Assembly (NCBI RefSeq): GCF_004027225.2 | Contig: NC_044302.2 | Location: 39,096,949 to 39,160,948 of the forward strand | From: Strigops habroptila | Lineage: Eukaryota > Chordata > Aves > Psittaciformes > Psittacidae | Direction of reading: 5' to 3' | Length of the DNA stretch: 64,000 bases | Part shown: positions 1 through 13,089 of the stretch, piece by piece | How positions within the stretch are numbered: the first letter of the stretch is position 1 | Layout: every line of letters begins with the position of its first letter | Notes under the pieces: model-generated | What the model was told of the DNA's origin: nothing | Database searches by the model: none | The model's input: only the letters and a program-made list of their open reading frames with translations | Program-made: the position numbers and the translations under genes

Positions 1-1410
1 ACTAAGCTGTCCACCTTGAAACCAAAGAATAAGTTCATCACCACTAACTTTTTTTCACGTGCTTCTAATGTTATTATGCATTTTCAATGTACATAATGCA
101 CTCTACAATTTCACACAACTACAGTTACAAGCATCTATGTGCCTTGTTTAGCCAAAGTAAATTGTTTAAAACACATATCTTTATGAAGTTTAAGGGAGAT
201 AAAAGATATGTGTTGTTCAAAAAGATGAATGTTGGAGAAATGCTGACAGATTTTTAGCTACAGAAGTATTAGGGGGTAATAGTATACACAGTGCTAACAG
301 AGTCTGTAACAGGATTAAGCTGGATAAACCTTTCCCTTATGCATGAAAGAACACCTTTATAAGTCAGTGTGTTTCTCAGTTATAATCCTGGAAGTCCAAT
401 TCATGAAAAGTTTATCATATAAGGTTTTCACTAAGAGACTAGCGTAGCTGAAAAGTAGGGCAGGGGTTAGATATGTCAGCTCGTGTTTGACCATGCAAGT
501 AAACTCACTTCTTTTGAAAAGAAGATTTTATGGTAAATAAAGGACAAAACATCAGACCAATCTTTTCTTTTTCTGCAATGAATTTTGCTTGTACATGAGA
601 AGAGCAAACTCAAGTTACTTGTACTCTCTGATAAGCTGAAATATTTAAGACCCTAATAGTTAGGAGCATTGCACATATTGTTACTGGGGGTGATGTGAAA
701 TGGCAAAAGGAACACAACTCTCTTCTCCACCAGCTCCCGTCCTGAAATGTTGATAGCCCTGAGTGTATTTAGGTGTTGCAAGTACCGCAGACTTTACATA
801 CTCTGGCATACAGCAAACTGATATGCCTTTGGAAAACAAAACCACAACGATGAAAAGTTCACCTGTCCTTTGTGATCACCTTTTCTGAAAGTATAAAATA
901 TCCTGTAACATTATCCAAAGAGTCACTCATTGTATCTTTCACTATACTCTCTGCGAAATTCATAAGACAGATACGTGAATTACACAGTCACAACTAGATT
1001 ATTACAGACTAGAGGAGAAGGGATCTCTGTTTATAGGATAGTAGAGAAGGCTAAAGAGATAAGCAGCCAAAGTAGGAAGGCCACTAGCAAAATGGTCAGT
1101 AAAATGAAGGAAAAGATACCAAATAAGAAATGCATTATAAAAGAACTCAGACCAAGATTGGACACCACGAAGATAAGAATATCCACATTCCATTACCTTT
1201 TGGCACATGGAATAAGTCCAGATTGAAGTATGGAGGTTTATTTTCTGTTCTTATCAGCCAGCTTTCCTTCATGCCTATAACTGGAAGGAGTAAGGCTCTT
1301 GCATATTTCAAGAAACTGAAGCTCTTTGTTTCTAGAAGTCTTTGACAACACGTTTTCTTTGTAACTGAAATCTCTCCTGTTGCTTTCCTATTTACAACTG
1401 CAAATTTAAT

Positions 1411-1462
<52 letters not shown>

Positions 1463-4400
1463 GTAGAGATTGTCATGTTACCTCCTTCTATCCATGAAGA
1501 AAAGATGGTGAAGTTTGTCTTTCCTCTGCTGCTGCTGGACAGTCTCCATTATTTATTTAAAACAAATAACCATCAAATTCAGTTCTTTTTTGTTGGTATG
1601 TATTTCACGTTAAAAACCCTGTGTGAATAATGCCCATTGTTCAGGCAGTAGCTAATGTAAAGTGTTTTGTAAGAAGATACTACAACTGACAGCTTACCTG
1701 TGAATTGTCCTCTGTAAAGACTGCTCTAAGCATTTGACAGTCAAGTCTGGTGTTTGAGTTACTGTGATCAGTCCATTCTTCTGTATTCACAGAAAGAGCT
1801 AGAGCATTTAAGTGAGATAAAGTAGAGGTAAGGAAGTACCAAAGAGAATACACTGTGCTGCTTCTTTTCCTTTTCTGCTGGTGTACTATATGCTGTCTGA
1901 TGATGTGGCTACCAGAATCAAAAGCACTCTTTTGCCTCTCAGCTGAGAGAAACAGAAAGCAAAGAATCACTGAAAACAAAATTTAAAAATATATACAGAG
2001 AAAAAATGTAAATTAATATTTCTCTTGTCACATTCATGAAAATGGGTACCCTTCTCTGGAAGCGTTAGGTCATTTTTAAGTAAAGTACTCTCTAATTCCT
2101 GTGTCTCGGTTTGTCTTTGCCTCAGAGTCTGAGGCAGACTGTCTTCCTATTCTTCTGTAGGTTAGCGCATGGTCGTTTCACTGAAACTTTCTGCTCCTTC
2201 CACTGCTTCTTCTTCGTAAAATGGAGATACCCATATCTATTTGTATGTCCAAATTGCTTAAAGCAGTGATTTCTTCACATAGCAAGCCTAGAAAACTCTT
2301 CATTTCCACCTCCAGAACTCACTTCCAACCTAAACTATTCTCTGTAAACTCTTTCCAATATTCAAATGGCTTCTGTCCTTTCTTACTCCTGGGAAAATCT
2401 GTGATGGAATTAGTTGCAATTTCTTAAAGTTAAAAATACTGATGAAGGGCAAAATTAGGACTAATTTTCTGAGTTTGGCTCTGGGAGCATGCCTGTATGT
2501 AAGGCTGCAAGGAGACCAATACTTTCTCTGGTTACTCTGGATGGCTGAAGGCGTATGGTGCTTTAGCATGGCAGTAAGCCTGAGATAATATGTTTGCCAC
2601 TCAGCAAAACTCTCAGCAGGCCCTACTCAATTAGTTGCAGCACTTGACTACCACTGCTAAAATCACTTCCAGATTGGGACAGGTCCATCGTCATCTAGCC
2701 TGGGCCACAGGCAGTGGGGTTTGCACCTGCATAAGAAGATACGCTTCGAGTGTCCTTTCTAATAGGGGTTATGAGCATCTTCCATTTCCAGCTTCTGCTT
2801 TTAGTATATTGTATCATGACACTTTAACCTTCTATTAAACACTAATTAAAACAGATCCTACAATCTTCTTACCATTTTTCTTGCCATAATATTTGACAAA
2901 GACAAATTTTCATGCTTGAAGAAAATATAGTTTGAAGGAGTCAGAGTTTCAACTAATGTTATTTCATGAATTGTGAGTATCATAGTGAAGAAAGTGGTGA
3001 ACATACATAATGGCAACTGATCCAGCTAGTACCTATCTCCTTTGAAAGAGGCAACCCTGAAGTTATCTCTTTCATTATTTGGGACTGACTTTAAGAATTC
3101 TGATGTAACTCTTTAACCTGAAATTCTCCATTTATGCTTTCTTAACACAGGATTGCCTAGTCAGCTTAATTTTCTGCTATTGCCATAATAATTAATCTCA
3201 GGGACTCCAGTTCTGAGTATGTCATTGCTGAAGTGGGTCAACATATGCAATGAAAATAACATTTTCTAAATTCTTTCAAGAAAGCACAGTTAGCCAGCCC
3301 CTCTCCCTCCTTTTCACTACGCAGCCTGATTAAGTATACAAATTGATGCCATTTTTATAACAGTGACAGTCTGATGAAAAGTTACAAGCTGCTTTTGATG
3401 CAACAAATTTTCTTGGGTTTTGCATGAAACTTGATTTAAAAGAAGCCCAAGTGGATTTCACTTCTTAATGTTTGATATACTGCTGAAAACTTCATTAATT
3501 AAAAAAAAAATACTTGAGCTGTCTTATAAATCTTATAAAAACAGCAACTAAATCAGTCACCAGTTTAATCATACAAGGCAGAATTCTCAGGTTTACTGTT
3601 AATCCCTGTTTTGAGGGCTAGTCCTTTGGTCATAGGTGATGGGTACATTTCAGTCTCACATGAGTGGCTGAGCAAGTACATCAATGAACTGTAAAGACAA
3701 AAGCCTCTATTCTCTCTGCTGAGTAGTCTTGCTAAAGTCTTTTCACATGGCACAGGAAAAGCAATCAGTGTCTGGACTTTTCTGATGCTTGCAGATGTTA
3801 CAAGGCTTTCTACCAAGAGAGGACCTGAACAGCAAGGTGGTGTCTGTAAGCCATTCCTGGTCTTTTTAAGGTTACCCTGTTGACCTCTTGCTTTATCTGC
3901 AGACATCATTGTTATAAAATGAACAACCCCTGCCAGTGAGAGTATCAGATAAAAACCAACTAACCACTACTGGCTTGGGTTAGGCAGAGCCAGGGATGCT
4001 TTGGTACCATGGATTCTGAAGGAAAGGGAACATTCAGATCCAGACTATGTCCAGAAATAACACACTTTGTTTGAATTCCCAGGGGAAGGGGAGTCAGGGG
4101 GAAAACATGACCTTCTGCTTGGCCTGCTTTTGTACAACCTAAATTCAATCTATAAGAAGGAATGAAATAGCATTTCAGAAGCTTACCAAATAAATTACTA
4201 GTACCTGTCTATTTGTAATTATAGGTCAGTTCTTAATACTGTTGTAAACCACACATTCCAGGGCTTTGCAAGCACTTAAAAGCATGTTTTAATCTCTTGG
4301 ATGAAATAAGCTGCCATTGGCAACAATAAAAGAAATGCAGACAAAGTCCCTTTGTTCTTACTATGAAATGATGCTTTTCGCTACTTTAGACAACTCCCCC

Positions 4401-7400
4401 AGCACACAAGCTGTGTGCACTCATATACCACCCATACTCAGCTATTTCTTGTGACAGTTTCAGCTAAGTTATGGAAAAAATCAGTGACATACTGTATCAC
4501 AGTACCACACTGACAGCACTCTCATGATATCATGTCTGGAGAGTCTGATAATAATATCAGAGGCAATGTCTCACAAAAGGCGTCTCACTGCTAATGGCTC
4601 CACAGATGTATCAGATCCACAGAAGCTACAGGCACGAAACAGTGTCAATAGCTTTGCTTCCTATGGATGTAACTGATCCTTCTGGACTCTGGAAGTTGTA
4701 CAAGGGCAATAAGAGGTGGTTTTCATTTACTGTAGGTGCTATGTCCAAAAATAAGGAAAAAATGTATCAATTTAATTTAATTTTTTTTTTTTTAATTAAA
4801 AAAGGCAAAACCATATCCTTAATTCACCCTGGTCTGACTGGGTATTTCAGTATATACACTATATAAAATTATACCCTGAGGTACTTTTCATGCCAGTCAT
4901 ATGGTATTTGCATGTGGAGAATCTACAGTGCCTAGTTATATGAGGGCAAGTTAAAGCAGCTTTTAATTCCTTTTTGTGTTACTCGCTGTGTTACTATATT
5001 GATATTCTTTGCCATGTCCTGTGCTTCGGACCCAGCACAGGTCAGAAATCTCACTGTGCGCTCAACACAGGGACAGATCTATAGCTTAAGGTGGAAAGGA
5101 TAAGAATAGGAGGAAACAGATAGTATGGGAAACATGCAGCGACAACAACTTCCCTTACAACAACTTACACTGAGAATTTTGTTTGCCTTGAGCTCCCTTA
5201 TCTCCTAAAACCAGGTATGGGAGGCCACATGAAGGACCTGTTCTGGGCTTCTCTCACTCTGTCAGATTCTGCTGTCGCTGGTGGGGAGGGAAGGGTGGAA
5301 GGCACTCATAATATCCATCAGCTTGATGAGGGTTCAGGGTGCTCAGCATAGCTCTGTCTGACACCCTGGCTGCTCCCCTGCCCAGAGTCAGTGCTCTGTG
5401 TCTGCTGCTCAGGTCTGTGGCTGCCCACTTATTCCTGGTATGAGGCAGCCTCCCAGCTGCCTGTGGGCCTAGGCATGGGCTCTGCTACTAGCAAGCACGA
5501 CTTAATCAAGACCCTCATTTTTTTCCTTTGTGTCAAGAGAAAGAAACACTTACGTTGATGTCCTGGCTTTTAAGCTAGAGACTTACCGAGGCCCTGAACA
5601 GAGGAATGAAGGACAAGATGGACCTGGACATTTCAAATGTCCACTTTATCTATGCACATTTAATAATATAATAATAAAAAAAGGAAAATCATAGGTTTTA
5701 AACTATATTTGGAGTCATGCAAAATCAGAAGAAAAATCACAATGGAAAGTACTTTTCTATCCTTTGTCTACTCCCTGTTTCCAGGGTTGGTTGTGCCTTC
5801 CTTGTGTCCTGTAAGCACAGACAGCCTGGCTGCTGCTGTTACTGACTAGTAGGCCAAATTCTGGCGATTTGGTCCATGGTTGCAGTACCACAATTTAAAC
5901 TGTCTTGCAGTAAGTGAGTAGTATCATCCTTTTCCCTCAAATTTGATATAGCTCATCCTGAAATGATTGTCAAGTTCAGCTTGATACAGTTGAGGCATCA
6001 AATAGATTTGAATTTGGGTCCACTTCAGAAAGGATTAGCCAAAGGAGAAAGCTTGTGTCCTCCTAAGAAAGACCACTCATGTTCTGTGAAATGTTTCTTT
6101 CACAAAGGAGGACACACATGCTGTTTGCACTGATGGATGCCTTTGACATTATCTTGGAAGGAGGAGCTTTTGTCGTTTCTGCTTTATATAAAGTGGAAGA
6201 CTTTAAAATAAGACTGTTCACAAACCCTCCTCCAGCCTTGCACAGTGGCTGGGATACACTAAAGGGAACTCTTTCTTTCCGTCACCACAGGCAGATGAAC
6301 CTGATGAATGTGACTGAACCTGTAGCTAACATGTTTTGGTGGATTTTCTGGTAACTGAGTTACCATGAAAAAAGGAGGTTGTCAGCCACCCAGCCTGTCA
6401 TCTCTTTAACTGTTTTATTAATTTAAAAAAGTGATTCAAAATGGAAATCTATTGTTTCTAACAAGTGTGTGGTTTGGTTTGGGTTTTTCTAACCACAAAA
6501 CACATCCTGAAATATTAAACACTGAGTATGAAGGGGCTTGTTTTCAAGAAAACTCAAAATATATGGTATTTTTTTTTTTTTTGGTTCATCTATTTTAGGT
6601 CCGTTCAGGCTATGATGATCAAGTCTTGACTATCATACTAGAGGTTGGGCTTCTGCGATAAGCTACAGGAGTGCTAGCATGATTTTATACCAGTTCTTTG
6701 ACACAAAGGAGCTGCAGAGCTGGCTTTGCTGTCCCGCCTTACTGTCTTATACAGTAAGTCTGATTCTGTTCACACAAAATGCCATTGCCACTCAGGGAGA
6801 AGACACTAGCTGTGGTAAGGGTAACTGTGTATGTTTTGTAGGTTAAATGAGGGCCATGGTGATAATATAAATTCTCATCTAGCAGTCTTGGAAATGGTTT
6901 CTAAATGCAGAAAAAAAATTCCTTCCTTTTGTAAATTATTTTCCATATGACTATTATTGAAAATGTGCAAAATTCAGACATTATTTACAAAACTTTTTAT
7001 TTCTGTACTGTAAATGGAGTGTTTCAAATATGACAGGCCAATGTACATGTGTAGTACTGCATATATAGAAAAAGGATGCTATGACTTCTGCTGTGCTAAC
7101 ATTTGCCTGTGGGTTGGTGTCCGAACACAGACAGAACACTGCAGAACTGAGGTTTTAGCAGGCATAAATTCAAAGCAGAAGAAAGGAACATTTAGTGGGG
7201 ATTACTGAACACTGAAATCAGGTACTTTCCACAGAAACGTGTCTTTTTTTTTGTTAATGCTGCTTCCTTGAAAAATTCTGCATTTTGATTTGCTCATTTT
7301 AGTCTGAAGAAAGGACCAAGTGCCATTATCCTTTGGAAAAACAAGTATGCTTTGAATAAACATTCCAAGGCAGCATATAAACACTGTATAAGCATAAAAG

Positions 7401-10400
7401 GAAAACAAGCCTTATTCTTTCCAAGCCTTTAATGAAAACAATTCCTATATGCCCTGGTAAATTAGGAATATAAAAAACCTAATAAAAAGGTTGAAATCAG
7501 AACTGTATTTTACAGGATAGCATGAGTCATACAGGGTGCTGGTGCACTGGGAGAATTCTGAGATAGTGTTTCACCACACCTTTTCTTGTTTTGCCTTTTA
7601 AAAATGTTCTTTCTGAAGCCTCTTATTGTGTTGCAGAACCATTTTAATACAGAACAGTATTTTACATTTATTCCATATAGCAGTAACTCTTTTGTTTATG
7701 TTTTATTACAAAGCATTTTAGGGATTCTAGCTGTGCAGAATTGCCAGTTGTTTTGTTCCTCCGCCATGTAGGAATGAAAACTAACATACATGAAATATGT
7801 TACGCAATAAAGAGAAGAAAGGAGGATTGATCAAAGGTACTAAAAAATCTCTTGCATAATTGCCAGAGCATAATTAATGTAACTCATTTTCTTCTAACCG
7901 AAAAAAGGGCAAGAAATTCTGATTTGATTTGAAAAGATGAGGTGAATTGATGCTGCTAGGATTTGAATTTGTGGCTTAAAGGAACAAAGAAATCAATTAA
8001 GCAAAACGAAAAAAAAAATACACATCAAGCCATCCATCAAGCTAAATAAATTGTCTCTTAGACGTAAGATAATTACAGCAATTTTTAAAAGACTGGTTGA
8101 AATTATATGGCAAGAAATCTGGACCTACAGGAAAATGGAGAATTTAAGCCTTCAGAAATACTCAGATTATGGATATTGTTTTGCAGATCTTAAGAGTTGC
8201 TTCACTTAAGCATTTATTGCTAACACATCATAACTTTTTTGTGCAATGAGCCAAAGCTGTTTTGCAACTCTGTATCCCAGAAGAAAATGACAGCTGCTTC
8301 CCTGCTAGAAACACACAATATTATTTTAATGTTCAGAGAATAATCAGCTAATACAGTATAACAATTAAAGTACTATGTCAGGTAAATGCTCCATAATCTT
8401 TTGGCTCCAACAAAATCAATGGCAATTTTTTTTTTATTGTATTCTAGGGTCAGGATTTTAGCTTTAGGGTTTTTTTTGCTACAAAGAGTAATTTACACAA
8501 AGACATAACAGATACAAAGATTAGATTCAAGGCCCTAAAAAATGGAAAAGGTCATTTCAGTGCCACTAGAAAGCGGTTGGATTTTAGTTTGTTATGCTTC
8601 GTGACTAACAACAACTGTAAACTGAACTTCTGCAATCCCCTCAATGTAGATGCCCGAGACAGGGAAACAACATCACTGGGAAGGCTGAGTAGCAGTATTT
8701 CACTTGGAAACTGGAGCACTACTTTTCTGTAAAGTTGCACGGCACACTAGTGACAAATGAGATCAGACCCTCCTGGAGTGCTCCAACCAACCAAAACTCA
8801 GCCTCAGCCAAAAGTCTTTTGCTTGTCATGCAGCTTTTGTCCTTGTTTCCAAACTACAGCATCCCTTCCTAGCAATGGCATATAGCTCATGTTCCAACAA
8901 AGCAAAAATAAAATCGAGTTGGTATTGTAAAAATTAATCCACTAGCGAATGATAATCTTTTGGCTACTGATACCTTGCAACTTGCCAGGTTCACCCAGTC
9001 TTTGTTTCTGATAAAATCCATTCTTTTGGTGTTTCCTGGTACTATATATTAACTTTGAAAGAATGGCATATTTGTGTTGCACCCATAATTGTGAGCACGT
9101 TTCATACTTTGTGAAAATGTAGTAATTTAACTCTACAATAACAACCTTGGGAATGCCGAAACAAAAGCCTAACATACATATTTCATCTCCTTAGTTTAGT
9201 TCTGAATTAATCTTTGGTTTCTTCCCTTCTATACCTAATAGACACATGTACACAAACTCACAGAGGCACACTACTGTTGTGGATTAGCTTGTTTACAGGG
9301 GTATGTTTATGAAGTCTGGAAGTTGGGTGATTTTCTATTTAGGTATTTACTGGCATTTAGTAATGAATGATTAATACAAATGCACAATTTAGGAAAAATT
9401 TCTATGACTGTAAAGAAAAAATATTTCTTAGGCATGAGATAGAGAACAGAAAATAATACTTTTGTGTATTCAGAAGTATTTCATGTAAAGTTTTCCATAT
9501 ACCCTACAGATACTAAATACTGTAGTGCTGCGTAATACCTGCACTTTGTTAAGTATTATTATCCCTAGAATATTTCAGAGACACAGAGATTGGAATTCAG
9601 AGCTTATGATATGGACAAAGATAAAAGGCAAGTGTTTGGCAAAAGCTAATTGGTGATTCGGTATTCTTAATTTCCGGTCTCCTTCTTAGATCCTTTGCAA
9701 AATATTTAATTGGCTATCACTTGTAACACCCTGACATTGCCCATTATATTTGTGGACATGTTCTTTCTTCAGGAACTCTTATGATGGAGTTAGAAGTATT
9801 CATCTCCACATTAGAGGATATGTTCTGTTCTCAAACGTATTTTTTAGTGGTTAGGTCACGTATAGTCAAAATTCTTGTGGAGGAAGAGGATGCATTTTAT
9901 TTAAAAGTATTTATTAGTTCTTTTTTGGAATCACTTTCAAATTTTATAGCCCTTTCTTTTGTCTCCAAGTTAGAAACCTGACCTGCAGGCTCTGTCCCAG
10001 TGCTGGGTCATCACAAGAGCACGTTGGACTGTTGGAGACAGAGCTTGGCTGATATGTGTGGTGAGAAAAAACACTAGCTGACACACTGACTTTAGCATCA
10101 GGGCAAAGCTGACACAGCAGATTGAGGAGAGTATTAGTTCTTTGGATACCTGGTGAGGAAGAAAAATGTCATCTCCTGAGAGGAGACCCTGGTGTGGAGA
10201 CAGAGGCCAGGCATTTTTCCCACTGAAATCTGGTGACAGCTCTCAGAAGTGAAGTTGATTGAGGCACTCACTCCTGTCTCCAACAGCTGCAGCTGCTCTT
10301 CCTGGCATCCTGAGACACTGGAGAGGAAGGGAATACAGGAGGACTGTTGGGATTAACCCAATATCTAGCAGTTGTTTTTTCTAGCTATATTGTCATCTAG

Positions 10401-11580
10401 ATTCTATCTAGATTTTCATTCTACATACTCATCCAGTACCTAGTATGTTCTTCTCCAAAGGTGGGTTCAGGGGTTCTCACTGTACATGCTCAACTGTTTT
10501 AGAAGTTTGCATCTATATTCTTTCAAGCAGAGTCTGTGGGGACCTGCACTAACCCTGCCTGTCTCCTAATATATCACTGGAACTACATCCTCCATTCCTG
10601 TCTTTAGTAAGCAAATAGGGCAGAGGCTGGGAAGGCTGCCTTTTATCTTTACATGTATCTCTCACCATCCTTTAAAATAACACTTATCTTAGGGTTTGCT
10701 GCAGGTATTAAGAGGTGAATTGCATTGCCAGGATAAAAATGAACCATGTCTCTGCTTTAATATAATGCAGACATTTTCATCTCTTTGGCACTACTGCACA
10801 AGATATGCTCCATAGAAGCAAATATCAGGTGCATACAGTAAACAGTGGAAATGTGGTCATCTTTGATTCTATCCAGTTGCTAAAAGAGGACGTATTTCTT
10901 TAAATGAACCATGTGCAATTTTGTACTGGCTTGCATCAAACTGCAGTATGTCACATCTGATATTTACAGTAGTTTATGTACTGAAAAAGGATGAGGTGAA
11001 TTCAGGGTCAGAAGGATACTGTAAATGCTCTTCCTGCTGTTCACTGTAATCTTGCATGCATGTGTGGGGAACACTCCAATTTCTTTTTACACTTTTTACA
11101 CTCACACTGGGCCCTACCTAAATCGGTGCTGAGCACCTGCAAACATTTGCAGGTGCCAAACATCTTTCCCCAGTCCATTTCTGCTACATAATAATTAGAT
11201 GAGCTGAAACCTTATAACCAAACCTTCCCCCTCAGACCCAGCTCTTACCATGGTAAAGTCTGGACTTGAGGTCTGTGTCTCACTGCTGATTTTGACCATT
11301 AATTTCTTCCTCATTATGGAACAGCTCATAGAGACTGGAAAGTATGCAGATCTAGTAAGATACTTGGAGAAAATAAACACATGATATGACATTGCACCAC
11401 CTGCACAGGAAAGGCAGCCTGATGGTTATAATTGACCATTATCCCAAAGGTGACTGTGGTCTTCTGCCTTTGACAAAATACATGGCTACAGCCAAAGTCT
11501 GATCTCAGTTACACATGGAGAAATCAAAAATAATTTCATTGTATTCTCTGATGTAAACAAGACCAAGGTTCAGCCTTCAG
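1..11580. other. No gene seen; downstream of ZNF474
   Basis: AT-rich DNA with the T47 run and scattered short A/T tracts. The only item of note is an exon-like stretch on minus near 1690-1960. No CR1 or LTR was recognised by eye. Confidence 0.5.
1415..1461. repeat. T47 homopolymer
   Basis: An uninterrupted run of 47 T. No LINE or SINE body is recognisable on either side, so the origin (a poly(A) tail read on the minus strand or slippage) is not clear. Confidence 0.95.
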
Positions 11581-11660
11581 TCTCTTTTTTTTTTTTTATT
11601 TTATTTTTCTTCTTCTTTTATTTTTCTTTTCTTCTTTTTCTTTTTTTTTATTTCCCCTCT
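11581..11660. repeat. Pyrimidine-rich T/C tract
   Basis: About 80 bp of T with scattered C and A (TTTTATTTT, CTTCTTC), low complexity. Confidence 0.85.
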
Positions 11661-12119
11661 TGAAAATATGATATTCCATGAAGTTTCTGATCCACAAAAA
11701 TTCTGAGTCTGTGGTAGAGCATACACAATGAAAATCTCCCCATCAAGATTTGTCAATGTCTAAAGTGTGTCTGCTGAAATTTAAAGCAAGCTAACATAGA
11801 CATGGTGAGATACATAGATAATAAATGAAAATAGGAGGGAAGAAAGAATAGATGAAACAGAAAGGGCTCAAAGAATGTAATGAGAAGTTGAAATCAACAC
11901 TTGCTGGAATCCAAAAAGCTCACGTCCTTGCCTGCAGTACCAGTATGACTTTATTTTTTTCAATAGATACCCAGTTTTTTAAACAAATGTAGGTTGGGCA
12001 CTGAGAAATTTGAGCTTTATGAAAACAGTCTGATGAGTGTGGCTTGGATTTCCCCTTTTTAGGAAGAGTAACCGATGGACTTTGTGATCCTGCCATGTAT
12101 TTCAAAACCTGGGATACTG

Positions 12120-12960
12120 TATCTCTTTTAGAGATGTCCATCTGATCCCTTGAGACTGCTCACTGTGTGCTCTCCTGCATGTGGGATTGGTGCCAGGTCT
12201 GCAGCAAGCTGAGGACGCCTGTAAGGGCTGCCAGGGGGACCTGCATACAATGGAAATCATCACTGTCACTGCGTGCATCACTTGGGGCTGGGGGGAGCCC
12301 AGCAGCAATGCAGCAGTGATGGTTCTGAGCAAAGAAAGCTGCTACTAAGGCAGCAAACTGCTCCGTGCAGCCTGTGGGTGGTACACAGCAGGGAGGAGAG
12401 ATGTGGGAAAGCTCTGAAAGCTGCTGACAGTTCCCATACTCCACCCAGCACCCCCCAAATGTGCTGCTTTTCCCACACTCCTCCCACCTCCTCTTTCCCC
12501 AGTTTGAAACGCACATTAAGCCAAACTGCATTGTCACCAGCGTGGGGCTCCTGCCTGGGAGCTGAGGAGCCACGTAATGTTGGATAGCCAGGGGAAGGAA
12601 GGTACCCATGCTCAACTCTTACTGGGTGGCCTCACCTCTGAGCTGTTTTCATCAAACCCAGATGGTGATGGTGGGCCAGAGTCCTGGTGCTTTTCTGCCA
12701 CATGTGGCCACATCTGAAGGCCAGGCCCCAAGGCCAGGGAGTCACAGACCACAAGTAGCACCATGACGCGATGCTGGCAGGAGACTTCGGCTTGTCAGAC
12801 TGTGGTCTGTTCCCATGAGAGGCTGTCAGACAGTCTGGCTTAGAAACAGGATGGTTTTCACCTCTCTCATTGACAGGGACTCAGCTATTTTCAGAAGCAA
12901 CTTGCTCAGGTTGATGATGCATTTGGGAAGACCTCTTAACTCAAAAGCCAGGAGCCCCCT
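12120..12960. other. GC-rich block of unknown origin
   Basis: This stretch is clearly richer in G and C, with several CpGs, than the AT-rich DNA on both sides. The minus strand is open from 12615 to 12160 for 151 codons, but the composition (Cys, Ser, Pro, Gln rich, no domain) looks like a GC-driven open frame. It may be an old LTR or other repeat that I do not recognise. Confidence 0.4.
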
Positions 12961-13065
12961 CCTGGCATAGCCTGGCCAGAAGGCAGACAGTGATCTGCTC
13001 TGGACCCCATGTGTGACTAGGACTGGTACTGGGCCTGAAACAGCATGTTTTTTCCTCTTTCCCCC

Positions 13066-13088
13066 TTTTTTTTTTTTTTTTTTTTTTT
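13066..13088. repeat. T23 homopolymer
   Basis: Twenty-three T preceded by CCCCC, within a pyrimidine-rich stretch from about 13047. Confidence 0.9.
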
Positions 13089-13089
13089 C

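Noticed and set aside
12160..12615. 151-codon minus-strand open frame as a gene
   Set aside because: It lies in a GC-rich block where stops are rare, overlaps open frames on the other strand and has no recognisable domain.
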